From: an uncultured Caryophanales bacterium
Lineage (GTDB): Bacteria > Bacillota_I > Bacilli_A > RF39 > UBA660
NCBI GenBank assembly: GCA_947164795.1
Contig: CAMUXV010000004.1
Span: 1-52,294, forward strand
Length of the DNA: 52,294 bases
Direction of reading: 5' to 3'
The position numbers and the translations under genes were made by a program. Below are positions 10,186 through 20,466 of this stretch, one piece after another. The notes below the pieces were generated by a model. That model saw only the letters and a list, made by a program, of their open reading frames with translations. It was not told the origin of the DNA and did not search any database. Numbering within the stretch: the stretch's first letter is position 1; each line of letters starts with the position of its first letter.

Positions 10186-13131
10186 ATTAGTAATTGGAAA
10201 ACAATCTTTCAAATATCCGATATAAACTATTTGAGCATCATTGGTATTATCCTTGCAAGTGATTAGAATAATACTTTTTCTGTCAGTCTTGTAATATAAA
10301 TCGGCATAACCATCTTTTTTTATTTCATAACTATCACTATAAATGTATTCATAAACATTTCCATCTTCATAGTAATTTATAATATCTCCTAATTCTAGTT
10401 TAGAAAGATTTCTAAAAAAGGAATTATAATAATCACCATTATGAGCGGCAAGTACAATAGTATTTGTATTCTCTTTTAGAAGTTCAATATTATGCTTTGC
10501 TTTATTATACTGATTATTTATATCTAATATTCCTCTTTTTAGATTAATAGATGGTATTTCTAATAAAGCCTTATAACGATATTTTTCATCATATGTATTA
10601 TCTATTTTATTTGTAAGATAGGCTTCTACTGCCTTCGTATTCTTAGTCTTATCATTATATATTTGAAAGTGATGAATTATTATAATTGTACATGATAGTA
10701 TTGTTATTACTATACATAAAATGTTTATTGATTTATTACGTATTAGTATTGAAAGAATTACACTAAATAATAGTGATATTATAGAAAAAATAATATAAAT
10801 CCTAGAATTTACTCCTGTATTAGGCACTGATATTCTTTCATTATAAATATCAATTGTTGTTTCTTCCTTATCAATAGTAAATGGAATTTTTTCTTTAAGT
10901 AATTGATATCCAGTAGAGGCTTCTGTTTCTGCTAGATAGTAATTCCCATATTTTAAATCACCTATTACTATTTGTCCATTATCGTCAGTATATCCTCTAT
11001 ATATTATTTCATTATCTTCCTTTCTAATTTCAATTAATGTATTTGGCAAAGGGATATTCATTTCCTTATCAAATTTATTGATGATTAGTTTTCCTTTTTT
11101 GATATAGTTATATATATCTATGCTATTAAGTATTTTTTCGGTATACTGATTTTCGTATGTCAGACTTATATCATAAGTTATATCGCTTACTGAGTTATCT
11201 CCTGATGAAGATATCTCTTTTAGGTAGTAATTTCCTAAAGGAAGATTGTCTACCATAGAATAGCCATTATCATCAGTAGTTAATTCTTCAATCAAATCAT
11301 CTTTACTATAAATTAATTTATTGTTTTGGTATATATTTTCTTTAGAATATAAATCAAAGGACACACCACTTAGAAGTTTTTCTTTGTACTTATATGTATC
11401 ATTTTCATAAATAATATTTTCTCCATACTTATATATTTCTATTTTACCTTTTACTGGTTTATTATAAAATGATAATTCGAGTATCTTTCCATATTCATTA
11501 TCATTTATAAAATTAGAGGACTCTCCTATTTTAAATTCGATTCCTTCATCATTATAAAGGTAACCATTCATTTTTTCATCTATTTCGAATAGTCTGTATG
11601 TTCCAGATGGTAATTCTTCTGGAGTGATAAAAGTTCCATCTGTAACTTCAAATGTATCTATTATTTTTTCTTCTGGATAAGTTATTTTAAATGATACATA
11701 TTCATTATTTTTGACATCGTAGATTTTAAATTTGGCATCTGAATTAGTAATTATTTCTTTTGTATCGAAGTCTTTTTTAATTATTTTTACTTTTGATTTT
11801 ATTTCTGCATCAGTAAACACTTTATAAATTGGTCTTTCATCATTCTCATAAATGGTTATTTGGTGGTCTTCTATTTTCTCATATCCTTCAGTGGTAGTTA
11901 TTTGCCTTAGAGTATATGTCCCATATGGTAATATTGTACTTATATAACCATCTTTATCTGTAGTTAGACTACTCACTAGATTATCATCTTTATCATAAAC
12001 TTCAAATATTATGCCTTCTTCTGGGGTAAGGAGACCTGTAACTGATGAAGAAAGCACTTTAAAAATATCTATTTTTCTTTTTATTACTTCTTCATAGACA
12101 GTTACTGTTACATCCAAATTATCTTTTGTTATGCTTATGGTATAAATATTATCATCTAGTTTATAACCAACACTTGGTTCTATTTCTTTCAGATAATAGT
12201 CTCCTAGGGAAAGATTATCTACTTTTTCTTTTTTTTCTGTTGTAAATGTACCTTTAAGAGTTCCAGTACTATCATATAGATTATATTTGGCGCCTTTTAG
12301 GGTGCCTTCTCCTTGTGCCATATCTCCTTTCTCAATATCTTTTTTATGTATGGTTATTGATCCACTTATAATATTTAATTCTATTTCGCTAGTGACTGGT
12401 TCTACTTTACCTGATGACATCATTTTTTGAGATGCACCATTTGTATAAAGTAAGAATACTTTATCGGTATCAATATTTTTAGTCAACATTATTTTTTCTG
12501 TGTCAATATTTTCATCAATGGTAATGGTATTTCCTTCTATCTGAATGTATCTATTATCACATTTATAGTTAGAAATTACGTTATTTGTGTCTGTTAGTGT
12601 TATAGATTCTCCTTTTACAATATCAATGGTACTACTATCAAATGATGGTTTCCGATAGTGATTATTAATAAGATTGGTTATCTCTTCTTTTTCACTTTCT
12701 ACTTCAATTAGATTATTTGGATTTAAATTAATTACATATTTAACATAAATGTTAGATAATCTATTCCATATAAGTTCTTGGGCAGCCATGTAATACCTAT
12801 CGGTTCTATGACCTGGATAATCATAACCATAGTAACTTACTAATTTTATATATTCTAAATCACTATCTTTTATATTAATACTATTAAATGATGGACTATA
12901 AGAATATAAATTTCCTTCTATGGGCTTTCCTAGTTCTAGACAATAAGCATAGTTTTCTCCAAATACATATTTATTTAGGTAGAGGAACCTATATCTACCG
13001 TAATTATCATCGTAATAGTAAGTATATAGGTCTCCTATCCGCTCTTTTACTAAAGTAACCTCGCTAGCTTTTACATTAGCTTTAGTAAATATAAGTAAAC
13101 AAAAAAATATAAAATACAGTATTTTTTTCAA
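10177..13131 (-). CDS. thioester-domain/Cna-B (SpaA) surface adhesin with VPNTG motif fused to a C-terminal sortase domain
   Basis: signal peptide; AYCLELG and AAQELIW (TED Cys/Gln motifs); about 5 Cna-B/SpaA repeats (GxYYLKE...); VPNTGVNSR + TMs; sortase LEIPSINL, VLAAHNGDYYNSFFRNL, ILITCKD. Confidence 0.85.
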   Translation of the reverse strand: MKKILYFIFFCLLIFTKANVKASEVTLVKERIGDLYTYYYDDNYGRYRFLYLNKYVFGENYAYCLELGKPIEGNLYSYSPSFNSINIKDSDLEYIKLVSYYGYDYPGHRTDRYYMAAQELIWNRLSNIYVKYVINLNPNNLIEVESEKEEITNLINNHYRKPSFDSSTIDIVKGESITLTDTNNVISNYKCDNRYIQIEGNTITIDENIDTEKIMLTKNIDTDKVFLLYTNGASQKMMSSGKVEPVTSEIELNIISGSITIHKKDIEKGDMAQGEGTLKGAKYNLYDSTGTLKGTFTTEKKEKVDNLSLGDYYLKEIEPSVGYKLDDNIYTISITKDNLDVTVTVYEEVIKRKIDIFKVLSSSVTGLLTPEEGIIFEVYDKDDNLVSSLTTDKDGYISTILPYGTYTLRQITTTEGYEKIEDHQITIYENDERPIYKVFTDAEIKSKVKIIKKDFDTKEIITNSDAKFKIYDVKNNEYVSFKITYPEEKIIDTFEVTDGTFITPEELPSGTYRLFEIDEKMNGYLYNDEGIEFKIGESSNFINDNEYGKILELSFYNKPVKGKIEIYKYGENIIYENDTYKYKEKLLSGVSFDLYSKENIYQNNKLIYSKDDLIEELTTDDNGYSMVDNLPLGNYYLKEISSSGDNSVSDITYDISLTYENQYTEKILNSIDIYNYIKKGKLIINKFDKEMNIPLPNTLIEIRKEDNEIIYRGYTDDNGQIVIGDLKYGNYYLAETEASTGYQLLKEKIPFTIDKEETTIDIYNERISVPNTGVNSRIYIIFSIISLLFSVILSILIRNKSINILCIVITILSCTIIIIHHFQIYNDKTKNTKAVEAYLTNKIDNTYDEKYRYKALLEIPSINLKRGILDINNQYNKAKHNIELLKENTNTIVLAAHNGDYYNSFFRNLSKLELGDIINYYEDGNVYEYIYSDSYEIKKDGYADLYYKTDRKSIILITCKDNTNDAQIVYIGYLKDCFPITNKE

Positions 13132-13327
13132 TAAAACCTCCCTTTCAAAAAATTAATTTTTTTCTTCTTTTGCAATTGCAGCCAAAGTATATACCATATT
13201 CACACTTAAAGTCAATTATATTTTTAATCTTTTTTATTTAAAAAAATAAAGAACCTTATTATTTAACGTCTACGCCTTTAAAGTTGGTACTTATGTATTG
13301 GCATACAAGAGTATTAAAAGCATATAA

Positions 13328-13362
13328 AAAAGCTACCTACAGTCACTTTGTAGATAGGCTTA
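13328..13362 (-). terminator. intrinsic terminator of aquaporin gene
   Basis: AAGCCTATCTAC...GTAGGTAGCTTTTTT on minus strand. Confidence 0.6.
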
Positions 13363-13386
13363 TTAGAATCTGTTGATATATTTTGA

Positions 13387-14040
13387 TTATTTGTCTTCTT
13401 TTAATACTGCTTTATAGAAAAGACTTGCAAGTGCTGCCCCAACTAACGGAGCTATAATAAATACCCAAACCTGTTTTAGTGCTTCTCCGCCTTGTAATAT
13501 AGCTGGTGCTAAGCTTCTAGCGGGATTTACACTTGTTCCAGTAAAGGCAATTCCTATTAGGTGTACTAGGGTTAACGTAAGACCTATTACTAAGCCAGCA
13601 ACATTCCCATGATCTTTTTTTGAGGTTACTCCTAGTATTGATGTAACAAAGATAAATGTTAAGATTATCTCTACTAAAAGAGCAATCCACATATTGGTAG
13701 CTAAGTTTCCTGTCATGCCATAAGAATTAGCTCCTAAAGCTTTGCAGCTTCCTAGTAATACTGAAAGTACTGCTGAACCTGCTAATGCTCCTAATACTTG
13801 AGCAATTACATAGCCACAGAACTCTTTTAAAGTCATTTTACCAGTAAGTAACATAGCAAGAGATACAGCTGGATTAATATGACAGCCTGATATATTGCCT
13901 ATAGAATAAGCCATTGCAACAATTACCAAACCAAAAGCAAGCGATGTTGCAACTACATTAGCATTAGTTACTACTGCTACTCCGCAAGCTACTAGTACCA
14001 AAACAAAAGTACCAACAAATTCTGAAAAATATTTTTTCAT
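13387..14040 (-). CDS. MIP family aquaporin/glycerol facilitator
   Basis: INPAVSLAM and VNPARSLAP dual NPA motifs, six TMs. Confidence 0.93.
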   Translation of the reverse strand: MKKYFSEFVGTFVLVLVACGVAVVTNANVVATSLAFGLVIVAMAYSIGNISGCHINPAVSLAMLLTGKMTLKEFCGYVIAQVLGALAGSAVLSVLLGSCKALGANSYGMTGNLATNMWIALLVEIILTFIFVTSILGVTSKKDHGNVAGLVIGLTLTLVHLIGIAFTGTSVNPARSLAPAILQGGEALKQVWVFIIAPLVGAALASLFYKAVLKEDK

Positions 14041-14122
14041 ATATGATTCCTCCTAATATAATTTTACTCGAATATTGATAAAAAATCTAGGCCATTTTGT
14101 AAAATATAGTAAAAACCACTAA

Positions 14123-14150
14123 AAAAGGAGAATAATTATTATCTCCTTTT
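14123..14150 (-). terminator. intrinsic terminator overlapping fic stop codon
   Basis: AAAAGGAGA...TCTCCTTTTTT. Confidence 0.65.
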
Positions 14151-15050
14151 CACTAATCTCATATTACTTGCTATTTCTTCTAATTTGTTAGCATTAAATG
14201 TGCTTTCTAGCTTTAAAAGAGTATCTTCTATTTTTTTTAGATGATTACTCATATAAAATATTTGCTCATCAAACATATATAACATGAAATCAAAATATTT
14301 ATTTATTTCACTATTGCAATCATGTTGTAAATCAAAATAAATACTATTTATTATTTTAAAATATGTTTGTTTATTTAATAGAATACTTTTTGACAAATGA
14401 AGTGGTGATATTTTTAAGTTATAATCATATACTTTATTAATTGAGTCAGTAAATTTCATATTTTGAATCATTCTAGATGTTCTACCGTTCCCATCTTTAA
14501 ATGGATGAATTCTCATAATTAATAAGTGAACTAATACACTTTTTATAAATGCATTGTTATTTATTGCTGATACAGATTTACCTTTATATATTTCAATAAA
14601 ATCATCTACAAACCTATGAATATCTTCAGGATTGACTCCATACCAATAAATAGTTTCATTATCTTTATTTTTTCTTCTAACCCAAGCATCTACTTTTCGA
14701 TAATCGTATTCTTCGCTTTCTCCTGATACAAATCTATGTAAATCTTTTATTCTTTTATGACTTATATTTAAACTATCAAAGAAGATGTTTTCTTTTTTTA
14801 TTTCTAGTGGGCTTATTAAATGATTTTCAATTAAATTTGTATCTCTTATTTCACCATCAAATGAAGATAATAGAAAGTAAAAAATTGTTTTATCATCAAA
14901 TTGTATTAATTTATTTATATATTTATCAAATTCTGTTGATGTTTCTTCGACATGAAATAGTACATCTTCAGATAATTTTATTTTGCTTATGTAATCTTTA
15001 AGTGGAAAATATGAAACTCTTTCTAGATTAACACCATTTTCTGGTCCCAT
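14139..15050 (-). CDS. Fic family protein
   Basis: HPFKDGNGRTSRMI Fic motif. Confidence 0.9.
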   Translation of the reverse strand: MGPENGVNLERVSYFPLKDYISKIKLSEDVLFHVEETSTEFDKYINKLIQFDDKTIFYFLLSSFDGEIRDTNLIENHLISPLEIKKENIFFDSLNISHKRIKDLHRFVSGESEEYDYRKVDAWVRRKNKDNETIYWYGVNPEDIHRFVDDFIEIYKGKSVSAINNNAFIKSVLVHLLIMRIHPFKDGNGRTSRMIQNMKFTDSINKVYDYNLKISPLHLSKSILLNKQTYFKIINSIYFDLQHDCNSEINKYFDFMLYMFDEQIFYMSNHLKKIEDTLLKLESTFNANKLEEIASNMRLVKRR

Positions 15051-15138
15051 AAAAGCACCCCCTTCTTTATATGACTTGATATTATAGCAAAAAGACGTAA
15101 AAAATGCAAGTTTTATTAAAAAAAGAGCTTAACGCTCT

Positions 15139-15513
15139 CTATTGAAAATCACAGCAACTACCACATTGTTCATTAGTAACTACGTTTTCTTCACAGCAAG
15201 TATATCTTGGTTGAAATGTATGTTTATATATGTGATTGTTTATTACTTTAGTGTTGATTGGGCAAATGTGTGGTACTGTATGATATATGTTTTTATATAC
15301 TACTCTTTCTTTCATTGGTTCTACTACTGGACAAGTCATTGTACCCATTACTGAATCAGCTATCATATTCATTTGTCCTCCACAGCAGCCTCCCATAGTA
15401 TTCATATTTTTATTCATATTCATATTTGTGTTATCGTTATAATTTTTATTGGTTATATTTATATCGATATCACCATCATACATACCTGGATTAAAGCTTT
15501 CAGTATAATTCAT
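15139..15513 (-). CDS. CotD-like spore coat protein
   Basis: VVYKNIYHTVPHICPINTKVINNHIYKHTFQPRYTCCEEN...CCDFQ resembles CotD family (VPHIHPxHT-TNVNH...CCDY pattern). Confidence 0.75.
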   Translation of the reverse strand: MNYTESFNPGMYDGDIDINITNKNYNDNTNMNMNKNMNTMGGCCGGQMNMIADSVMGTMTCPVVEPMKERVVYKNIYHTVPHICPINTKVINNHIYKHTFQPRYTCCEENVVTNEQCGSCCDFQ

Positions 15514-15534
15514 TATTTTTCCTCCTATCTAACA

Positions 15535-15543
15535 TATCATATG
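15535..15543 (-). promoter_or_regulatory. possible sigma-E/K -10 element upstream of cotD-like gene
   Basis: CATATGATA matches CATANNNTA; -35 spacing not ideal. Confidence 0.25.
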
Positions 15544-15607
15544 TATATAATCATTTTGTTGATAGTATGGAAGCCCTATTTTTCATTTTAAAAGCTTAGA
15601 AAAAAAT

Positions 15608-15643
15608 GATTAGAATGGTAATTTCATACTACCATTTCCAATC
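15608..15643 (-). terminator. terminator hairpin built from last codons of ffh
   Basis: GATTGGAAATGGTA...TACCATTCTAATC-ATTTTTTT. Confidence 0.7.
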
Positions 15644-16917
15644 ATCTTCATCATTTTCTTCATTTCTTCAAATTGATTTAGTAATTTATTAACGTCTGCT
15701 ACAGTGGTACCAGAACCATCTGCTATTCTTTTCTTTCTACTTGCTTTTAATATACTTGGATTCCTTCTTTCTTCAGGTGTCATTGAAAGTACTATTGCCT
15801 CTGTTTTTTTCATTACTTTAGGGTCAATATTAACATTATTTAAACCCATTTTTTTAGCACCAGGTAATAATTTTAATATATTTTCTAATGGACCTAATTT
15901 TTTTATTTGGTTTAACTGTGCAAGAAAATCATCTAAATCAAAATTACCCTTCATCATTTTTTTAGCGGTCTTTTCAGCTTCTTTTTCATCTATTTCACTT
16001 TCAACCTTTTCTACTATTGAAAGGATATCTCCCATTCCAAGTATTCTTGAAGCCATTCTTTCTGGGTAAAACGATGATAATCCATCCATCTTTTCTGATG
16101 TACCAATAAATTTAATTGGCAAATTGGTTAAATGTTTTACTGATAAAGCTACTCCTCCTCTAGTATCTCCATCTAATTTAGTAAGGATTACTCCTGTTAA
16201 AGATAATTTGTCATCAAATCCTGTTATAACATTAATGGCATCTTGTCCCATCATAGAATCTATTACAAGAATTGTTTCCTGTGGACTTATACTACTATAA
16301 ATATTGGCTAATTCTTCCATTAATTTTTCATCTATTTGTAATCTACCAGCAGTATCGATAAGAACACAGTCATAATTATTGTCTTTTGCATATTTTATGG
16401 CGTTATTGGATATTTCTACAGGGTCTTTTTTACCTTCAGAATATACTTCAATATTTAATTCTTTTCCTAATTGTTTCAACTGTTCAATAGCAGCTGGTCT
16501 ATAAACATCACAAGCTACTAGTAATGGTTTTTTCTTTTCGTTTTTTCTTAAATAATTAGCTAGTTTTCCGATAGTAGTTGTCTTACCACTGCCTTGAAGA
16601 CCAACAAGCATTATTATAGCTGGATTGCCTTTTGTATTTAATGGGGAGTTTTCTCCGCCTAATAGATTTGTTAATTCATCTTTTACAATTTTAACAAACA
16701 CTTCTCCTGGAGATAAGCTTTTATTTACTTCTTCTCCTAGTGCCTTTTCTTTTACATTATTAGTAAATTCTTTTACTACTTTATAGTTAACGTCAGCTTC
16801 AAGAAGAGATAATCTAATTTCTCTCATCATTTCACTAATATTGTCTTCAGTTATTTTTCCATATCCTTTCAGCTTATGCATCACATCTTGTAATCTATCA
16901 CTTAAGCTTTCAAACAT
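15610..16917 (-). CDS. ffh: signal recognition particle protein Ffh
   Basis: GLQGSGKTTTIGKLA, DTAGR, TKLDGDTRGG, M domain. Confidence 0.97.
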   Translation of the reverse strand: MFESLSDRLQDVMHKLKGYGKITEDNISEMMREIRLSLLEADVNYKVVKEFTNNVKEKALGEEVNKSLSPGEVFVKIVKDELTNLLGGENSPLNTKGNPAIIMLVGLQGSGKTTTIGKLANYLRKNEKKKPLLVACDVYRPAAIEQLKQLGKELNIEVYSEGKKDPVEISNNAIKYAKDNNYDCVLIDTAGRLQIDEKLMEELANIYSSISPQETILVIDSMMGQDAINVITGFDDKLSLTGVILTKLDGDTRGGVALSVKHLTNLPIKFIGTSEKMDGLSSFYPERMASRILGMGDILSIVEKVESEIDEKEAEKTAKKMMKGNFDLDDFLAQLNQIKKLGPLENILKLLPGAKKMGLNNVNIDPKVMKKTEAIVLSMTPEERRNPSILKASRKKRIADGSGTTVADVNKLLNQFEEMKKMMKMIGNGSMKLPF

Positions 16918-17019
16918 AATATATCACCTATGTACTATTATACATTATTTTTTACACTTTTTTAATAAAAATAGTTGATTTTTAATGTTTTTTTTTATAT
17001 AATAAAGTATGTAATTTGC

Positions 17020-17094
17020 AGATGTGGTTCAACGATTAGAATTCGGCCTTGCCAAGGCTGAGACGGGGGTTTGACTCCCCTCATCTGCTCCATT
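17020..17094 (+). tRNA. tRNA-Gly (anticodon GCC)
   Basis: GCAGATG acceptor / CATCTGC-T-CCA, anticodon loop TTGCCAA, T-arm GGGGG TTTGACT CCCCT. Confidence 0.97.
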
Positions 17095-17104
17095 GTGTAA
17101 TGTT

Positions 17105-17133
17105 AATCAAACTCTTTTGGGTTTGATTTTTTA
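17105..17133 (+). terminator. intrinsic terminator of tRNA-Gly
   Basis: AATCAAAC...GTTTGATTTTTT. Confidence 0.8.
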
Positions 17134-17261
17134 TATTCCCAAATAATCGTCCAAACACAAGATATCACAGGTTTGAAGAAAAATCTATGTTTTTTTGAAG
17201 AATTTTTGTACTATTTACTAGTAGTAGCAGACAAAATGCATTTGATTTGAAGTAAAAATAA

Positions 17262-17287
17262 AAAGATGAGAAACTTTCCCATCTTTG
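17262..17287 (-). terminator. intrinsic terminator
   Basis: AAAGATG...CATCTTTTTATTTTT on minus strand. Confidence 0.6.
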
Positions 17288-17295
17288 TTTTCTAA

Positions 17296-17874
17296 TTATT
17301 TCCTATAAGGATAGTCATTTTGTCCTTCTCCACCTACAGGTGTAGGGTCTGGAGTCTTAAAATGATACTCATTATCATGTGATGATTTTTCTCCAATGTA
17401 AGTATAAGTTGCTTTTTGATTATAACCATTGTTTTCAACATAAAATTCAACAGTAACGTATTGCTTTGAATCTTCATCAGAATTTAAATAGTTAATATAT
17501 AATTTAACTTGATCGTTTTTGAATACTCTTACAGTTCCACCACCAGTAGGTTCAGAAACCTCTATACTTCCATTATTTAATTGAATATATGATTCACTAG
17601 AATTCTTATTAACATATTTACCTGCTAAATCACTTGGTATCTCATTAGATATAACTTTACCATTTTGAGTAACAATTATATTACTATTTAATAAATCTGT
17701 TGAAGTATTATTAACATTAGAATTTTCGCCAGTTTGGTTGTTATTTTCATCTACAGTTTCTTTTGAATTCAATTTTATAGTTCCTGTTGCAAATAGTACA
17801 CATAAAATTGCCAAAACGATAATGATTAATCTAAGTAATATACTAACTCCATTCTTATTTTTTTCTCGTTCCAT
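17296..17874 (-). CDS. membrane-anchored extracellular hypothetical protein
   Basis: N-terminal TM then low-complexity N/T linker and soluble domain. Confidence 0.6.
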   Translation of the reverse strand: MEREKNKNGVSILLRLIIIVLAILCVLFATGTIKLNSKETVDENNNQTGENSNVNNTSTDLLNSNIIVTQNGKVISNEIPSDLAGKYVNKNSSESYIQLNNGSIEVSEPTGGGTVRVFKNDQVKLYINYLNSDEDSKQYVTVEFYVENNGYNQKATYTYIGEKSSHDNEYHFKTPDPTPVGGEGQNDYPYRK

Positions 17875-18038
17875 TTCTACTCATTTCTCTATTATAATAA
17901 TAGCATATTCCCATTTATAATTCAACATATATGGAAACACTTTACAATAAAATAAGATTATAACTTGATTATATTTTTTTCTATTAGCGTAATAATCTTT
18001 TTTTGTTATAATTTCACCAATTTAATTATATAGGAAAT

Positions 18039-18749
18039 ATGATTAGATTACAATTCTATTTGCATTATTTTCCTTTCTATATTATAATATCTCTCGTGAT
18101 TTTTATGAAGTTATTTAAAAATATTAAATTTAAACCTTTATGTATATCTTTAGGAATGGTTGCGATTCAAACTATATTTTATTATATGGCCAAAGTTTTT
18201 CAAGGAGAACCTAATATAATTGGAGGAATTATAGATACTAAAATACCATTTTGCAATATATTTATTATTCCTTATTGTATTTGGTATGTTCTTATTTTTA
18301 CTGTACCTTATTATTTATACATTAAAGATAAAGATGCTCTTAGCAAATATATTGCTTCTTATGCCATTTGCTCAATATGTGCGGATATTATATTTGTTAT
18401 TTATCCTACTACTATCGTAAGGCCTGTACTTCATAATAATGGTTTTTTTAATTATGCTACTATTTTTATTTATAGTAATGATATGCCTCCGGTTAACTGT
18501 ATGCCAAGTTTGCACTGTGCTGTTAGTATGTTATTTATTTTTACTACTTTTTCCAGTAAGGAAGTATCTAATACTTTTAAAATAATTATATTTATTGTAT
18601 CTATTCTAATTATGATGGCTACTTTATTTATTAAGCAACATGTATTTATTGATTTTTTAACAGGTATTACACTTATGACATATACTTACATCTTTGTTAT
18701 CAACAATAAAAAACTTCTTAACAAAGTAAAAAAATTGTTACAATTGTAG
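18039..18749 (+). CDS. PAP2 superfamily membrane phosphatase-like protein
   Basis: MPSLHCAVSM and KQHVFIDFLTG motifs, six TMs. Confidence 0.8.
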   Translation: MIRLQFYLHYFPFYIIISLVIFMKLFKNIKFKPLCISLGMVAIQTIFYYMAKVFQGEPNIIGGIIDTKIPFCNIFIIPYCIWYVLIFTVPYYLYIKDKDALSKYIASYAICSICADIIFVIYPTTIVRPVLHNNGFFNYATIFIYSNDMPPVNCMPSLHCAVSMLFIFTTFSSKEVSNTFKIIIFIVSILIMMATLFIKQHVFIDFLTGITLMTYTYIFVINNKKLLNKVKKLLQL

Positions 18750-18758
18750 CAATTTTTT
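18729..18758. terminator. bidirectional terminator between convergent genes, includes PAP2 stop codon
   Basis: AAAAAATTGTTACAATTGTAGCAATTTTTT near-perfect palindrome (one G-U). Confidence 0.75.
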
Positions 18759-18759
18759 A

Positions 18760-19302
18760 TTATTCATCAAAAGTATCAGTTAGTCTTATATAGTCTTGGT
18801 GATATTTCTCAATAGTTTTTTTATTAAATGGATCTTCTTTTTTTCTTACCATATCAATTAAATTTCCTAATTCATACTTTAAAATAAAATCTAATCTACT
18901 AGAATAATGCATTTGTTTCTTATGGTATCTATATTCCATTCTATCTAGTATTTTAAAACTACCATTTGGAAATACTCTTAAATCCAAATCATAATCAATA
19001 TATTTAATTACATGTTCATCTATTATATAAGGTGTTGCTATATTACAATAAAAATATATGCCATAATCCTTTAGTTGTCCTATTATATTGAACCATCTAT
19101 CTTTAAAGAAAAACATAATTGCAGGTTCTTTTGTTTTCCATACTCTCCCATCAGAGTCTACCACTGTTGTTTTATTATTTCCAAAGACTATATAATCATC
19201 TTTAATATCTAATACTATTGCTTCATCCCACTGACGATGTAATTTACCATTATGCTTGTAGCAGTGTATCTCTAATTTATCTCCTATTTTGATATTATCC
19301 AC
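18760..19302 (-). CDS. ntdP: DUF402 nucleoside tri-/diphosphatase family protein
   Basis: HCYKHNGKLHRQWDEA, TPYIIDEHVIKYIDYDLDLRVFPNGSFKILDRMEY. Confidence 0.9.
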   Translation of the reverse strand: MDNIKIGDKLEIHCYKHNGKLHRQWDEAIVLDIKDDYIVFGNNKTTVVDSDGRVWKTKEPAIMFFFKDRWFNIIGQLKDYGIYFYCNIATPYIIDEHVIKYIDYDLDLRVFPNGSFKILDRMEYRYHKKQMHYSSRLDFILKYELGNLIDMVRKKEDPFNKKTIEKYHQDYIRLTDTFDE

Positions 19303-19418
19303 TTTTACACCTTCGTTCTGGTGTTATTATATAATATTTTTTAAGGTTTTACAATATATTGTTATACTTTTTAGAACAATTGTGTTATAATTAAAATGAA
19401 TAATAAAGGAGGTGCCTT

Positions 19419-20444
19419 ATGGATATTTTTAAATATTTTTATTCTGGTATTGTCTCTATATCTAAAGGCATCATTAAATTAGCTTGGTATTTCATTTATG
19501 GAATTTATAATGTGATTACCATATTTCCCAAGTATTTTATTATTGGAATTATATCTATATTTAGCAAAAAAGAGAAGCGTTCTAAAAGAGCAGTGCATAA
19601 TAAAAAAATATCTTTTGCTATGATGGGGCTTTCTGTTGTTGTATATCTTATTTGTGTTTTTTATATAAGTAGATGGTATGTTCAGGGTCTTAAAATAAAA
19701 TACCTAACTGATGATATTATTTCTTCTACTGAAATTATTGAAGAAGAGGAAAAAAATGAAGAACCGATAGAGGAACCAATCCTTGTAGAAGAGCCAGTTC
19801 CTGAACCTACTCCTCAAGAAAATGAAACTCCAGTTTATTATCCTAATGATTATTGGGATTATATGAATGTTCCATTCATAGATGTTAATTTTTCTGAACT
19901 ACTTAGTAAGAATTCTGATACTGTTGGTTGGATTAAAATTGATGGTACTAAGGTTAACTATCCAGTAGTACAAGCTGAAGATAATGACTATTATTTAAGT
20001 CATGCTTTTAATAAGAAAAATAATGCTGGAGGATGGATTTTTGCTGATTATCGAGATGATTTTGAAAATTTCGGTAAAAATACTATTATATATGGTCATA
20101 ATATGAATAATAAAACTATGTTTGGCTCTGTTCCACAGATGCTTAATAAAAGTTATCTAAATAATAGTGGTAATTATTATATAAAGATTTCTACCCCTAT
20201 TTGTAATACTGTATGGAAATTATTTTCTATATATACAATAGAACCAGAAGTTTATTATTTGAAGACTAATTTTAGAACTTATTCATTTGAAGAATTTATT
20301 AATACATTAAAAAATAGAAGTGTATATAATTTTGGTATAGATGTCACACCTGACGATAAAATACTTACTTTATCTACTTGTGACAATACTGGCACTAAAA
20401 GAGTTGCTGTTCATGCTAAAATGATTAGCATTGAGTATAAATAA
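19419..20444 (+). CDS. srtB: class B-type sortase
   Basis: IIYGHNMNNKTMFG (His), LSTCDNTGTKRVAVHAK (Cys/Arg), N-terminal TM, Pro/Glu-rich linker. Confidence 0.9.
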   Translation: MDIFKYFYSGIVSISKGIIKLAWYFIYGIYNVITIFPKYFIIGIISIFSKKEKRSKRAVHNKKISFAMMGLSVVVYLICVFYISRWYVQGLKIKYLTDDIISSTEIIEEEEKNEEPIEEPILVEEPVPEPTPQENETPVYYPNDYWDYMNVPFIDVNFSELLSKNSDTVGWIKIDGTKVNYPVVQAEDNDYYLSHAFNKKNNAGGWIFADYRDDFENFGKNTIIYGHNMNNKTMFGSVPQMLNKSYLNNSGNYYIKISTPICNTVWKLFSIYTIEPEVYYLKTNFRTYSFEEFINTLKNRSVYNFGIDVTPDDKILTLSTCDNTGTKRVAVHAKMISIEYK

Positions 20445-20466
20445 AGACAGAAGTTATTCTGTCTTT
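20443..20466. terminator. bidirectional terminator shared by srtB and yidD
   Basis: AAAGACAGAA GTTA TTCTGTCTTT with T-runs both ways. Confidence 0.75.
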
